Below, in pieces: positions 7,554 through 16,917 of a DNA stretch of 64,000 nucleotides. The position numbers and the translations under genes were made by a program. This stretch comes from JAJFTV01 sp036825755 (GTDB lineage: Bacteria > Chloroflexota > Anaerolineae > Anaerolineales > Anaerolineaceae): contig DAISXR010000001.1 in assembly GCA_036825755.1 (NCBI GenBank), positions 1 through 64,000 on the forward strand, read 5' to 3'. How positions within the stretch are numbered: position 1 is the first letter of the stretch; the number at the start of each line of letters is the position of its first letter. The notes below the pieces were generated by a model. The model did no database searches and was not told the origin of the DNA. It saw only the letters and a list, made by a program, of their open reading frames with translations.

Positions 7554-10469
7554 ATGGCAAGAAACAGTATTCATGTGGTGGGGGCCAGGCAGCATAACCT
7601 GAAAAATATTTCCGTGGAGATTCCGCGTGACAAACTGGTGGTCATTACCGGCTTAAGCGGCTCCGGTAAGTCATCGCTGGCATTCGATACCATCTTTGCC
7701 GAGGGGCAGCGCCGGTACGTCGAATCGCTTTCCGCTTACGCGCGTCAGTTTTTAGGTCAAATGATGAAACCGGATGTGGATTACATCGAAGGCCTGTCGC
7801 CGGCAGTATCCATCGATCAAAAAGGTGCTTCACGTAATCCGCGTTCTACGGTGGGCACAGTAACCGAGATTTATGATTACCTGCGTCTGCTGTTTGCGCG
7901 GGTCGGTATCCCACACTGCCCAATTTGCGGGCGTGAAGTGGTGAAGCAATCCGCTCAGGAAGTGGTGGAGATCATCGACCGGATGCCGGAGGGCAGCCGA
8001 TTGCTCATTCTGGCGCCCATTGTGCGCGGCAGAAAAGGTACCTATCAGACCGTTTTCGAAGAGATCCGTAAATCGGGCTTCGTGCGGGTGCGTGTAGATG
8101 GTACAGTATACAACCTGGAAGATGAAATCACGCTTGACCGCTACAAAATCCACACGATTGAAGCGGTGGTAGACAGAATCGTTCTATCCAAACCGGAAGA
8201 CGAAAACGAACGCCGTGGGGTTATCTCCCGCCTGACCGATTCAGTGGAGACCGCGTTGAAAGTAGGTGAGGGATACCTGACCATTCAGGATATCGGCAGT
8301 GAGCCGCCGGTGGATTATCACTTCTCCGAGCATCTCTCGTGTCCTGAACATGGCATCAGCCTGCCGGAGATCGAGCCGCGTACTTTCTCGTTCAATACCC
8401 CGCACGGCGCCTGCCCTGACTGCCAGGGTCTTGGCAGCAAACTGGAGATCGATCCGGATTTGTTGATCCCCGATAAAGATGTATCGTTAAACGACGGCGC
8501 CATTGTGGCGATGGAATGGAAGAACTCGCGCGATCAGAATGGTTATTACTGGCAGTATCTGGAAGCTGTGGCACGCGAATACAAAATCGATCTGGATGCA
8601 CCGGTCAGCAGCATACCCCCGGAAAAAATGAAGATCATCTTGTACGGCACCGGTGATAATCAGGTGACCGTGCGTATCGACCGAAAGGAACGCCAGTCCA
8701 AGTTCGAAACCTCGTTTGAAGGAGTGGTGAACAATTTCGAACGACGTTACCGCGAAACCCAATCCGAGTTTGTGCGCAGCAAAATTGCCGAGTACATGAG
8801 CCAGCGCCCATGCCCCACCTGCAAGGGATTGCGTTTGCGCCCCGAATCGCTGGCGGTTACGGTCAACGACTCCAACATCGTTGAAGTAACCGACTGGCCG
8901 GTACTCAACACTCTGCAATGGGCTGAACATCTGGCCGGGGCTGACGGTCCGCTGACCAACCGTGAGAAACTCATCTCCGATCGGATCCTCAAAGAAATCC
9001 GGGCGCGGCTCAACTTCCTGGTGGATGTGGGTCTTGATTACCTGACTCTCAGCCGTTCAGCAGGGTCTCTTTCCGGCGGTGAGGCACAGCGCATCCGGCT
9101 GGCAACCCAGATCGGTTCTCATCTGATGGGAGTGCTGTATGTGCTGGACGAACCCTCCATCGGGCTGCATCCGCGTGATAACAATCGCCTGCTGGCCACC
9201 CTCATCAACCTGCGTGATCAGGGCAACACGGTGCTGGTGGTGGAGCATGATGAAGACACTATTCGAACCGCGGACTGGATCATCGACCTGGGGCCGGGAG
9301 CAGGTGAACATGGCGGCGAAGTGATTGCCGAGGGTGATATCAACGACATACTGGCTTCACCGCGCTCGTTGACCGGCGACTATCTGTCACACCGCAAACA
9401 GGTGCCCATTCCGGAAACCCGGCGCAATGGCAATGGCAAGAAACTGAAAGTATTTGGCGCTAAAGCGAATAATCTCAAGAACCTGGACGTGGAAATCCCG
9501 CTGGGGAAGCTGGTGTGCATCACCGGTGTGTCAGGGTCGGGCAAATCCACTTTGATGATTGATATTCTGTACCAGGCGCTGGCACGTGATCTCAACCGTG
9601 CCAATACAACCCCGGGCGAATACAAAAAAATCGAGGGTCTTGAATTTTTGGACAAGATCATCAATATCGACCAGTCACCCATCGGGCGCACGCCGCGATC
9701 CAACCCCGGCACCTATACCGGGATCTTTGATGAAATCCGCAAACTGTTTGCGGAGCTTCCCGAGAGCAAGGTGCGCGGATACAAATCTGGGCGGTTTTCC
9801 TTCAACGTTCATGGCGGGCGCTGCGAGGCCTGCCAGGGGCAGGGGCAGCTTCGCATTGAAATGCAGTTCCTGCCGGATGTGTATGTGCCCTGTGATGTGT
9901 GTCAGGGAACCCGCTACAACCGGGAGACACTGCAGGTGAAGTTCAAGGGTAAGTCCATCGCGGACGTGCTGGATATGACCGTAGAAAGCGGCCTGGACTT
10001 CTTTTCTGCGTTCCCATCCATTATGAACAAGCTGGAGACACTCAACGATGTGGGTCTGGGGTATATCAGGATCGGCCAACCGGGCACCACACTTTCAGGC
10101 GGTGAAGCGCAGCGCGTGAAACTGGCCCGTGAATTATCACGGCGCGCTACCGGACGAACAATCTATGTTTTGGATGAGCCCTCGGTGGGTTTGCATGCAG
10201 CTGATGTGCATAAGCTGATTGAAGTTCTGCAGAAGCTGGTCGAAAACGGTAATTCGGTCATCATCATCGAACACAATATGGATATTATCAAGGTGGCCGA
10301 TTACATCATCGATTTGGGACCTGAGGGCGGAAACCGCGGCGGTGAACTGATTGGGCAGGGAACGCCGGAACAATTGTGTGAGAACCCTAAATCCTACACC
10401 GGGCAATTTCTAAAATCATACCTGGAAGCGAACCATACGTCTCAACCTGTGGCTAAAAAAGCATCATAG
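7554..10469 (+). CDS. uvrA: Excinuclease ABC subunit A (UvrA)
   Basis: UvrA is the damage-sensing ATPase of nucleotide excision repair and hands lesions to UvrB. The product (971 aa from this ATG) has two ABC ATPase modules. The first has Walker A GLSGSGKSS at 33-41, signature LSGGEAQRIRLA and Walker B LDEPSIGLHPRD. The second has Walker A GVSGSGKST near 660, LSGGEAQRVKLA and LDEPSVGLHAAD. Zinc-module cysteine pairs are present in both halves (CPDCQGLG and CPTCKGL; CEACQGQG and CDVCQGT). The start at 7554 is preferred to an upstream in-frame codon at 7521 because an AAAGGTG ribosome site precedes it and family alignments begin there. uvrB and uvrC are not in the window. It is monocistronic, followed by a strong hairpin. 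Confidence 0.97.
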   Translation: MARNSIHVVGARQHNLKNISVEIPRDKLVVITGLSGSGKSSLAFDTIFAEGQRRYVESLSAYARQFLGQMMKPDVDYIEGLSPAVSIDQKGASRNPRSTVGTVTEIYDYLRLLFARVGIPHCPICGREVVKQSAQEVVEIIDRMPEGSRLLILAPIVRGRKGTYQTVFEEIRKSGFVRVRVDGTVYNLEDEITLDRYKIHTIEAVVDRIVLSKPEDENERRGVISRLTDSVETALKVGEGYLTIQDIGSEPPVDYHFSEHLSCPEHGISLPEIEPRTFSFNTPHGACPDCQGLGSKLEIDPDLLIPDKDVSLNDGAIVAMEWKNSRDQNGYYWQYLEAVAREYKIDLDAPVSSIPPEKMKIILYGTGDNQVTVRIDRKERQSKFETSFEGVVNNFERRYRETQSEFVRSKIAEYMSQRPCPTCKGLRLRPESLAVTVNDSNIVEVTDWPVLNTLQWAEHLAGADGPLTNREKLISDRILKEIRARLNFLVDVGLDYLTLSRSAGSLSGGEAQRIRLATQIGSHLMGVLYVLDEPSIGLHPRDNNRLLATLINLRDQGNTVLVVEHDEDTIRTADWIIDLGPGAGEHGGEVIAEGDINDILASPRSLTGDYLSHRKQVPIPETRRNGNGKKLKVFGAKANNLKNLDVEIPLGKLVCITGVSGSGKSTLMIDILYQALARDLNRANTTPGEYKKIEGLEFLDKIINIDQSPIGRTPRSNPGTYTGIFDEIRKLFAELPESKVRGYKSGRFSFNVHGGRCEACQGQGQLRIEMQFLPDVYVPCDVCQGTRYNRETLQVKFKGKSIADVLDMTVESGLDFFSAFPSIMNKLETLNDVGLGYIRIGQPGTTLSGGEAQRVKLARELSRRATGRTIYVLDEPSVGLHAADVHKLIEVLQKLVENGNSVIIIEHNMDIIKVADYIIDLGPEGGNRGGELIGQGTPEQLCENPKSYTGQFLKSYLEANHTSQPVAKKAS

Positions 10470-10481
10470 GACCGAAGAATG

Positions 10482-10518
10482 TATCAGCAGGCTGCCATAC
10501 ATTGGCAGCCTGCTGATA
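10482..10518 (+). terminator. Long-stem hairpin after uvrA
   Basis: A perfect 16-bp stem (10482-10497 with 10503-10518, loop TACAT) begins 13 bp after the uvrA stop. A short T-rich tail (TTGTT) follows. It is the likely transcription terminator of uvrA. Confidence 0.7.
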
Positions 10519-10565
10519 TTGTTAAGCCCAGTCAGCCTGAGAGCCTGATTTGACAGATAAAACCC

Positions 10566-10597
10566 TTGACAGAGGATGAAAAATCCTGTGTTAGAAT
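10566..10597 (+). promoter_or_regulatory. Weak promoter candidate for the LysM gene
   Basis: A consensus -35 TTGACA is at 10566-10571. The nearest -10-like hexamer is TAGAAT at 10592-10597, 20 bp away and longer than optimal. A small inverted repeat (AGGAT ... ATCCT) fills the spacer and could be an operator. Confidence 0.35.
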
Positions 10598-10664
10598 TGC
10601 TCCTAAGCTGGTTTTAAGCTTTTCTCCAGTTGCATCACGCAATCTTAAATAAAAGGAAATTGAT

Positions 10665-11399
10665 ATGGCAGGCAAATCATCACCACAAAATGTGATTGAC
10701 AGTTACCGCAAGAAACAGCGCAGTATGCCCTTTATTCTGGGCGGTCTGGCTGTTTTGCTTGTGGTTGTAGGTATCATTGTCCTGGTCATCTGGTTGACCG
10801 GTGACAGAGGAGGAAATCCGATCTCCGGATTATTCGCAAGCGATACCCCCACTCCTACTTCCACCAGCACCGTAACCCCGGTCACGCCCACTTTGACGGC
10901 TACAATTACCCCGACGGTAACAGAAACCCCCACCATCACCATGACGGTGACCCCTTCCGGTCCTTTCGAGTACACCGTGAAGGAAAATGACAACTGCTGG
11001 GATATCGCTGCCTCCTTCGAAGTGGATGTCCAGGTACTTCAGGCGATCAACAATTTCGGTACTGCCTGCCCTATTGTGGCTGGACAGGTCATTCTGATCC
11101 CGGCGCCCGGGCAGACTCTCCCCACCGAGACCCCGCTGCCCACCGGGCTGGCTTCCGGCACCAAAATTGATTACACCATCAAGACGGGTGAAACGCTGGC
11201 CATCATCGCTGCCCGGTTCAATTCAACCGTCAAGGCGATCATGGATGATAATGATATTGAAGATGAAAACAGTATTCAGGCCGGGCAGATCATTACCATC
11301 CGCGTGAATCTGGTTACCCCCACCATCACACTGGCACCGAGCGCCACAAAATCCATCACCCCGCAGCAGGCGGCCCCTTCCGCCACAGCTACCCCGTAA
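10665..11399 (+). CDS. Membrane-anchored protein with two LysM domains
   Basis: The 244-residue protein starts with a short cytoplasmic tail, then a transmembrane helix at about 23-46. A TPT/TST-rich linker (about 60-98) and two LysM modules follow. LysM1 spans about 103-148 (YTVKENDNCWDIAASFEVD) and LysM2 about 168-213 (DYTIKTGETLAIIAARFNST). A second Thr/Pro tail ends the protein. LysM modules bind N-acetylglucosamine-containing glycans such as peptidoglycan, so an envelope-facing role is expected. No catalytic domain is visible. An AAAAGGAAATTGATATG start region gives a good ribosome site. The propeller gene starts 15 bp downstream, suggesting co-transcription. Confidence 0.88.
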   Translation: MAGKSSPQNVIDSYRKKQRSMPFILGGLAVLLVVVGIIVLVIWLTGDRGGNPISGLFASDTPTPTSTSTVTPVTPTLTATITPTVTETPTITMTVTPSGPFEYTVKENDNCWDIAASFEVDVQVLQAINNFGTACPIVAGQVILIPAPGQTLPTETPLPTGLASGTKIDYTIKTGETLAIIAARFNSTVKAIMDDNDIEDENSIQAGQIITIRVNLVTPTITLAPSATKSITPQQAAPSATATP

Positions 11400-11414
11400 T
11401 GAAATCCTTTTAAT

Positions 11415-12752
11415 TTGAAAAAGAGTCGTAAACTCCTTGTTCTGATCATCCTCCTGCTGGGAGTACTGCTCCTGGCAGGAGGTTTGTTTTGGTGGAACAA
11501 CCGCCCAACCGCTGAATTGGCGCCGGTTTTTACCAGTTCAAATTCCCTGAGCGTATGGGGACCGGCGCGAGTGAGTTTGCCTGTGTTGGATGGTCAAATC
11601 ATGGAGTACGATTTCAGTATTGCGCCTGAATTGCCATTTACTGTGATCCAGAACGGAGCCGACACGGAGCTGTGGTTTTCCACCCCGGCAGATCCGGAAA
11701 TGACCTATACATTAACTGCTCGACCGATCGATACAGATCATGCCGCACAGCAGGCACAATGGCAGTTCACCCCGCGACGCCCTGATGTCATTTATATGGT
11801 TTTACAGGAGCAGGGTTCGGATCTGTGGGTGACCTCGCTTGAGAACCCCCAATCCCGTAAGCTCACCTCAACCAATGGCGGCATTCAGGATTACGCGGTC
11901 AGCCCAGGCGGTGAACAGATTGTCTTCAGCGTCATCAATTCTCAAACCGGGTTTGATTTGTGGACGATCGACAGAAACGGCGAGAATATGCTGCAGACAC
12001 AAACGTGTGGGCCTGATACCTGTACGGATGTTGCCTTTCTGCCGAGCAGCGGAGACTACGCTTTTGTGCAGAACAGCCGCACCGATACCGGTGAGGTGGT
12101 ATCCCGGATCTGGTTGAAAAAAAGCGGGTCACAGGAAGCACAGGTGCTGTATGAGCAAAGCGGAGGCGGGGTGAGTGATCTGAAATGGTCACCTGACGGA
12201 AGCATGCTGGCATTTGTGAATGAAACCCGTTTTCAAATCCAGTTTCTGTTTCTCGACAACCTGAAAGTCTCCGTGGTGGACTGCGAATCCAGCGAAACGG
12301 GCGGATGGTCTACGGACGGTTCACAAATGGTATTTGCCTGTACCGGTTCAGAGCAGGATAGCCCGTGTAAGGATTTGAAGGAAGTGAACCCCTTGACCCT
12401 GAAAATAACAGATTCACCACTTCAGGAATTAAACGGGCAGCGCGATTACAGCGCACCGGTCTGGTCATTGGATGGGAAGTGGATTGTGTTTGGAGAGCGC
12501 TGTTACAGCGACCGCCCAACACGCCAGTTGTGGCTGGTGGATGCGCAGACACAAAAAGGTGAACAAATCACCAATGAGCCGTTGTACAACTTCGCCAACT
12601 ATCATTGGGATCCGTTTTCACAGATAATGGTTTTACAGCGTTATGAAATGGGATCCGCTTCAGCCGCTCCGGATGTGATGCTGTGGAAGCTATCCACTGA
12701 GGAACTGGAGTTGCTGGCCGAGGGCGGGCATTCTCCTCAATGGCTGCCGTGA
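11415..12752 (+). CDS. Anchored beta-propeller (TolB/PD40-like) protein
   Basis: The 445-residue protein uses a TTG start and opens with a basic, strongly hydrophobic segment (KLLVLIILLLGVLLLAGG, about 6-23), acting as a signal anchor. A beta-rich domain follows (about 35-120), then repeated propeller blades with PD40-type motifs, for example DYAVSPGGEQIVFSV, DLKWSPDGSMLAFV, GGWSTDGSQMVFAC and APVWSLDGKWIVFG. Propellers of this kind usually serve as scaffolds or sensors outside the cell. Several paired cysteines in the last blades may form disulfides. It follows the LysM gene by 15 bp and converges with queG after 10 bp. Confidence 0.8.
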   Translation: MKKSRKLLVLIILLLGVLLLAGGLFWWNNRPTAELAPVFTSSNSLSVWGPARVSLPVLDGQIMEYDFSIAPELPFTVIQNGADTELWFSTPADPEMTYTLTARPIDTDHAAQQAQWQFTPRRPDVIYMVLQEQGSDLWVTSLENPQSRKLTSTNGGIQDYAVSPGGEQIVFSVINSQTGFDLWTIDRNGENMLQTQTCGPDTCTDVAFLPSSGDYAFVQNSRTDTGEVVSRIWLKKSGSQEAQVLYEQSGGGVSDLKWSPDGSMLAFVNETRFQIQFLFLDNLKVSVVDCESSETGGWSTDGSQMVFACTGSEQDSPCKDLKEVNPLTLKITDSPLQELNGQRDYSAPVWSLDGKWIVFGERCYSDRPTRQLWLVDAQTQKGEQITNEPLYNFANYHWDPFSQIMVLQRYEMGSASAAPDVMLWKLSTEELELLAEGGHSPQWLP

Positions 12753-12762
12753 TCCACAGCGT

Positions 12763-13959
12763 TTAACCCTGATGAAGTGCCTGTTGAATTTCTTCCCGGA
12801 CTGTAATATCCGTTTCAATTGAAAGGCGGCGTGTCAGAATCTCACGAGCCGGTTCACTGCCTGAAAGACGGGCCAGTTTTCCGATGGCCCAGGCTGCATG
12901 TGCTCGAACGATTGCTTCCGGATTCTCATCCAGTAACGCCTGCAGAACGGGGATTGTTTGCTGATTGCCTGAATTTCCCAACACAACCGCGGCATTCCGT
13001 AGAAACCCCTTCCATTTAGCCCGCATAACGGGATAAGCCTCAAACTGCTCCCTGAAACGGTCCGGCGAAAGTTGATCAACCTCCAGTAAATTCACCCATT
13101 CGTGAAGCCGGTCAGACTGGATCTCCGGCACGATCATCCTAGGGTGCGGCGTATGGTTCCATGGGCAAACCTGCTGGCAAACGTCACAGCCAAACAGGTG
13201 ATTTGCTGCCGCATCACGCAGCGCAGATGGGATGGGGCCTTTATTTTCGATGGTGAGATACGAGAGGCAGCGGTTGGCGTCAAGCGTGCGATCCGGGTTG
13301 ATACAACCGGTCGGACAGGCGTCCACACAACGCCGGCAGGTTCCGCAGCGATCCGGTAAAAACGGCTGTGAAGTCTGCAACAGCACATCACAGAACATCT
13401 CGGCCAGCAGAAAACCTGAGCCGTATTTCGGCGATATCAGGCAGCCGTTCCGGCCGACCCACCCCAGTCCGGCCGATCGGGCCAGGTCGCGTTCAAGAAT
13501 GGGGGCGGAATCGGTGAATATCTGATACCTGATTTCCTGCCCAATGATCTCTTCAAAGCGGGGAATGAGGGAGCCAAGGCGCTCCGGCAGAACGGTATGA
13601 TAATCCCGGCTACCGGCATAGGCAGCGATTTGTCCCCAACCTCCAGAACCCGGTGGAGGTTCCACATAATTGAGCGGATATGGAAACCCGAAAACGAGAA
13701 TAGAGCGGGTATTCTCCATTAACGATTTCGGGTTTCGGCGTTTTTCAACTGTATCCGGACGGGAAAGGTAGGCCATACCTGCCTGGCCGCCGGTTTCAAG
13801 CCATTTCAGAAAATGATCAAAGTGAGCCGGTTGATCCGGGCTGGCGATACCAAACAGAGGGATGCCTGCCTTCGAAACAGCTTTCCGCAGGCGATCCTCA
13901 ACCGCTAACGGATTGAAACTTCCATCCTGAGACTGTGATCCCGAATAGGTTCGTCCCAT
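12763..13959 (-). CDS. queG: Epoxyqueuosine reductase QueG, with C-terminal HEAT repeats
   Basis: QueG performs the last step of queuosine synthesis in tRNA, reducing epoxyqueuosine with cobalamin and two [4Fe-4S] clusters. The sequence shows GLGWVGRNGCLISPKYGS (about 167-184) and two ferredoxin-type clusters: CGTCRRCVDACPTGC, then CDVCQQVCPW. A C-terminal helical extension looks like HEAT repeats (NAAVVLGNSGNQQTIPVLQ and AHAAWAIGKLARLSG), as in longer QueG proteins. The total of 398 aa is in the long range of the family. The ATG has only a weak ribosome site, so a start some codons further in is possible. Confidence 0.94.
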   Translation of the reverse strand: MGRTYSGSQSQDGSFNPLAVEDRLRKAVSKAGIPLFGIASPDQPAHFDHFLKWLETGGQAGMAYLSRPDTVEKRRNPKSLMENTRSILVFGFPYPLNYVEPPPGSGGWGQIAAYAGSRDYHTVLPERLGSLIPRFEEIIGQEIRYQIFTDSAPILERDLARSAGLGWVGRNGCLISPKYGSGFLLAEMFCDVLLQTSQPFLPDRCGTCRRCVDACPTGCINPDRTLDANRCLSYLTIENKGPIPSALRDAAANHLFGCDVCQQVCPWNHTPHPRMIVPEIQSDRLHEWVNLLEVDQLSPDRFREQFEAYPVMRAKWKGFLRNAAVVLGNSGNQQTIPVLQALLDENPEAIVRAHAAWAIGKLARLSGSEPAREILTRRLSIETDITVREEIQQALHQG

Positions 13960-14050
13960 ATGCTCAGCTATGCTCAGCCGTTTCTCATGCCCTTCCTGGC
14001 GAACACATTCTCAAGAAAGGGCGGCGATATCCCCGTCAGGGTATCCCAAC

Positions 14051-14740
14051 TTAGCTGCCGGGGGTCGTTGTGTCCGGTGTATTTGTAATTGCTGGCGCCG
14101 ACGTCTTTGTTGGGGTGGCGGTGGCGCTGGCTGCTCCAACTTTGATCACCGTGTATACCGGGTAAAAATTCAACCCATCCGCATTGGTGAGTACCCAGTT
14201 ACTTTTATATTCGCCGGCTTTTGTGGGAGCCGTGAATTCTGCCGAGATAGACAGGGTTTGTCCAGGCGCGACTGCCTGTGGGAAAGAATACGAATTGGAA
14301 CCCGTACCCAGACGTTCCCCGCTGAAGAACCGAATTTGATACGAGGTAGTCCAGGTGGTCTGTCCGACATTTTTCAGGGTCCAGGTAACGGTAAAAGCTT
14401 CACCCGGTTCGAAGACAGTACCGTCTGCAGGATCATTGCCGATGAATTCAACCAGATCATTTGTGACCGGCAGAGTTGGCGGAATGGTTACCTGCTGCAT
14501 GGCTGTGGACACCGCCACCGTAGCAACAGCCTGGGTATTGGTAGGCGGCACCGGCGTGACAGTATTGGTTGGGGTGGCAGACGGGAAATTGGCGGCGTTC
14601 TGGGTGAGCTGAACAGCAACGGTTTGTGCTGCAGATGTGTAAATCGCATCCGGACCGGGTGTGGGGGTCTTCTCTGATTTTGAACCGCAGGCCGGCAGCA
14701 AAAGCACCAGTAAAACAAACAAAACTCTAAATCTCTTCAT
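14051..14740 (-). CDS. Lipoprotein with NBR1-type Ig-like domain (copy A)
   Basis: The 229-residue product has a lipoprotein signal peptide (hydrophobic core then LLPACGSK, lipobox Cys at about residue 18), a conserved box PDAIYTSAAQTVAVQLTQ, a Thr/Pro-rich linker, and an Ig-like domain typical of the NBR1 central domain (GEAFTVTWTLKNVGQTTW, then FFSGERLG and VAPGQTLSISAEF). A second Thr/Pro tail follows. In bacteria this domain occurs in exported proteins and probably mediates protein or glycan contacts. It is a paralogue of the gene at 14876-15562, with the same order of parts. A perfect palindromic terminator separates the two, so this copy probably has its own promoter. Confidence 0.85.
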   Translation of the reverse strand: MKRFRVLFVLLVLLLPACGSKSEKTPTPGPDAIYTSAAQTVAVQLTQNAANFPSATPTNTVTPVPPTNTQAVATVAVSTAMQQVTIPPTLPVTNDLVEFIGNDPADGTVFEPGEAFTVTWTLKNVGQTTWTTSYQIRFFSGERLGTGSNSYSFPQAVAPGQTLSISAEFTAPTKAGEYKSNWVLTNADGLNFYPVYTVIKVGAASATATPTKTSAPAITNTPDTTTPGS

Positions 14741-14779
14741 ATTGTCCTTTTTCTCTTCAACGCATTGTATAACCGTATC

Positions 14780-14810
14780 AAAAAACTACCGGGGTAATTA
14801 CCCCGGTAGT
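14780..14810 (-). terminator. Rho-independent terminator, perfect 26-nt palindrome
   Basis: Positions 14785-14810 are a perfect inverted repeat (ACTACCGGGGTAA and its complement, no loop spacer, so the real hairpin has a small TAAT-type loop). On the minus strand it is followed directly by a T run (14780-14784). It ends the transcript of the upstream lipoprotein copy B and lies just before copy A. Confidence 0.85.
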
Positions 14811-14875
14811 GATATTTTAGTGGATATGGGGATTTTTGAGTAGGAGGCGATTTTTATACTATCCGCAATCCGATC

Positions 14876-15562
14876 TCAGTGGGCTGCATCAAAGTCAGCA
14901 ATGATGGTGACATCCACATCGCCAAAATTACCGCCATACTGATCTTTCAGCTTCCACCAACTGTAATAGGTATCTTCTGTATCCGGAACCGACATTTCAA
15001 CAGTCAGGGTGATGGTCTCACCAGGTTTGACCTCTTTGCCAAAATCGTACGAGTTATCGGTGAAAATACCCCCGCCGATGCGGTTACCGGAGAAGAACTG
15101 GATGGTGAAATCCTTTTGCCAGGTATCGGTGCCGGTATTCTTGATGGTCCAGCTCATTTCAAAGGTCGTACCGGGGGCGATTTTGGTCTCATCTGCAGGA
15201 GACTGTCCAACCACCTCATATTTCCCTTTGGGAGCTGATACAACTGGGGCTGTTCCGGTGAAGGTGGGTAGCATACTGATTGTTGAGGTGACCAACGGGT
15301 TAGCAGTGCCGCCGGGGGTTGTATTGCCCGCGTTGCTGACCGTGACCGTTGGAGTGGCGGTTTCGGTAGGAATCATGACCGTAACGGTAGAGGTAGGGTT
15401 CAACTTTGCCGCCTCAGTCAGTTGTGCTTCCACAGTCATGGCTGCTGAAGTGTAAATGGTATCAGGATTGACGGTGGGTTCCTGGTTGTTGGCTGCACAG
15501 GCTGAGAGCAGCACAGCAGTCAAAACAAGTATCAACCCAGCTTTTCGTAAAGAAGAAAACAT
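14876..15562 (-). CDS. Lipoprotein with NBR1-type Ig-like domain (copy B)
   Basis: This is a 228-residue lipoprotein: basic start, hydrophobic core and lipobox LLSACAAN (Cys at about residue 22). It then has the shared box PDTIYTSAAMTVEAQLTEA, a Thr/Val/Pro linker, and an NBR1-like Ig domain (GTTFEMSWTIKNTGTDTW, FFSGNRIGGG, VKPGETITLTVEMS), ending without a tail. I chose the ATG at 15562 because GGAGGG sits 7 nt upstream and the signal peptide starts there; an in-frame start 12 codons earlier is unlikely. Paralogy with copy A implies a tandem duplication. The domain suggests binding at the cell surface; no enzyme motif is present. Confidence 0.87.
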   Translation of the reverse strand: MFSSLRKAGLILVLTAVLLSACAANNQEPTVNPDTIYTSAAMTVEAQLTEAAKLNPTSTVTVMIPTETATPTVTVSNAGNTTPGGTANPLVTSTISMLPTFTGTAPVVSAPKGKYEVVGQSPADETKIAPGTTFEMSWTIKNTGTDTWQKDFTIQFFSGNRIGGGIFTDNSYDFGKEVKPGETITLTVEMSVPDTEDTYYSWWKLKDQYGGNFGDVDVTIIADFDAAH

Positions 15563-15746
15563 TTTCAAGCCCTCCGGTTTGCCATAATCAGCAGGCAAAT
15601 TTGAATTTTCAATTTTGGCAAAAATCGATTTTCAACCAGTAATAGTAAATTGTCAAGTAACGGATATTGTCAATTTTAAGTAAGGTATGGTTTTCTTTCC
15701 AAATTATACCAGATGGTCGATTTCAGGTCAGAATTCGCAAACCAGT

Positions 15747-16895
15747 TTATTCACCATCCGGCCAGTTACCCTTTAATGGGCTGTCCGGTGGTGTGAAATC
15801 AAATCCCTCCTCGCCGTTGAACCGAAGAAACGATACAGCCCCGGGATGAATTTCAATCAAAGTGGACCAGGTTTTATTGATGTAATCCACCATAATCTCA
15901 TATTTGCCGGCTGGCAAATCACTGATGACCATGTTTTCCTGATAATAGTCGTCCTTATGCACAGTAGTTGGCCCATAGGTAAATACCTGCCATTTCTCTC
16001 CGGTATACAAAGAACGAATATTGATCACTTGCTGATCCAAAAAGGAACCATTTGTATTCTTGAAATCACCTGCCAGCACCCCTGAGCCCTGTGGGGGTGC
16101 GATCCACAGCTCGGGATTGCGAGTTTTATAAAAGCTGTCATCCTGCATACGGACTTCAAAATGCAGATGCGGGCCGGTGGTATTGCCGGTCATGCCCACC
16201 AGACCTACCGGGGTTCCGGTTTTGACGGTTTGCCCCACCACCACATCGATTCGGTCCAAATGCGCATAGATGGTATACAGCTTCTGGCCTTTGTACCCAA
16301 AGTCATGTTCCACAGAAACAGCCAGGCCGTATGGATCATTCTCAGCGCCGCTGCCGTAGAACAGCCCGTACCCCGCCCAGATCACCTTACCATCTCCGGC
16401 TGCGATGACGGTGGTGCCCCGTTTGGCAGGAATATCAATACCGGTGTGGATGATATCCACGCCAAAAAAGATTCCCCCATAGCGGTAATCGGGCAGGGGC
16501 CAATTGACTTGATCCGCGGCGATGGGTCGCGAGAAATAAAAGTGATCATACTGGCTGAGCGCGAGGGGGGTATCAAACAGCGGGGCACGCCAGAGCGAGA
16601 CCGGTTCTGACATGGGTGTGGGAAAGGTCAACTGCATCACATCGATCACCGGTGAAGTATTGCCCCCGTTGTTTGCAGAATCGGTGGTGGGAGTTTCACC
16701 GGGTTGGATCAGCGCTGGATCCACGGTAGGGGACCCTGTGGGTGAAGGGGTGGTCTGAATGGTTGACTGCACGACAATCACCTGCGGCTGCGCTGATAAT
16801 CCTGACTGCGAGGAAGACTCGCCGCCGGAAACAATACCCTGGCAGCCGGCCAGGCCGAGACACACCAGAAAAATGAGGAGCAGTTTTTGTTTCAT
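15747..16895 (-). CDS. M23-family peptidase, lipoprotein (LytM-type)
   Basis: The protein (382 aa from this ATG) has a lipoprotein signal (LLLIFLVCLGLAGCQG), a low-complexity linker rich in Thr/Pro/Ser, and a LytM domain. The zinc ligands are HTGIDIP (first His and Asp), YAHLD, and the HxH in GPHLHFEVRM. M23 enzymes cut peptide bridges in peptidoglycan, usually at glycine bonds. About 110 residues follow the catalytic domain and look like a beta-rich accessory domain. The start at 16895 is preferred over 16931 because the signal peptide begins there and the upstream gene ends at 16918. It is probably co-transcribed with the propeller protein upstream. Confidence 0.9.
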   Translation of the reverse strand: MKQKLLLIFLVCLGLAGCQGIVSGGESSSQSGLSAQPQVIVVQSTIQTTPSPTGSPTVDPALIQPGETPTTDSANNGGNTSPVIDVMQLTFPTPMSEPVSLWRAPLFDTPLALSQYDHFYFSRPIAADQVNWPLPDYRYGGIFFGVDIIHTGIDIPAKRGTTVIAAGDGKVIWAGYGLFYGSGAENDPYGLAVSVEHDFGYKGQKLYTIYAHLDRIDVVVGQTVKTGTPVGLVGMTGNTTGPHLHFEVRMQDDSFYKTRNPELWIAPPQGSGVLAGDFKNTNGSFLDQQVINIRSLYTGEKWQVFTYGPTTVHKDDYYQENMVISDLPAGKYEIMVDYINKTWSTLIEIHPGAVSFLRFNGEEGFDFTPPDSPLKGNWPDGE

Positions 16896-16917
16896 TCCGG
16901 CTGAATTTTCTGTCCGG

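Noticed and set aside
10566..10597. Strong sigma70 promoter before the LysM gene
   Set aside because: The -35 is perfect, but the -10 lies 20 bp away and is weak. It was kept only as a low-confidence candidate.
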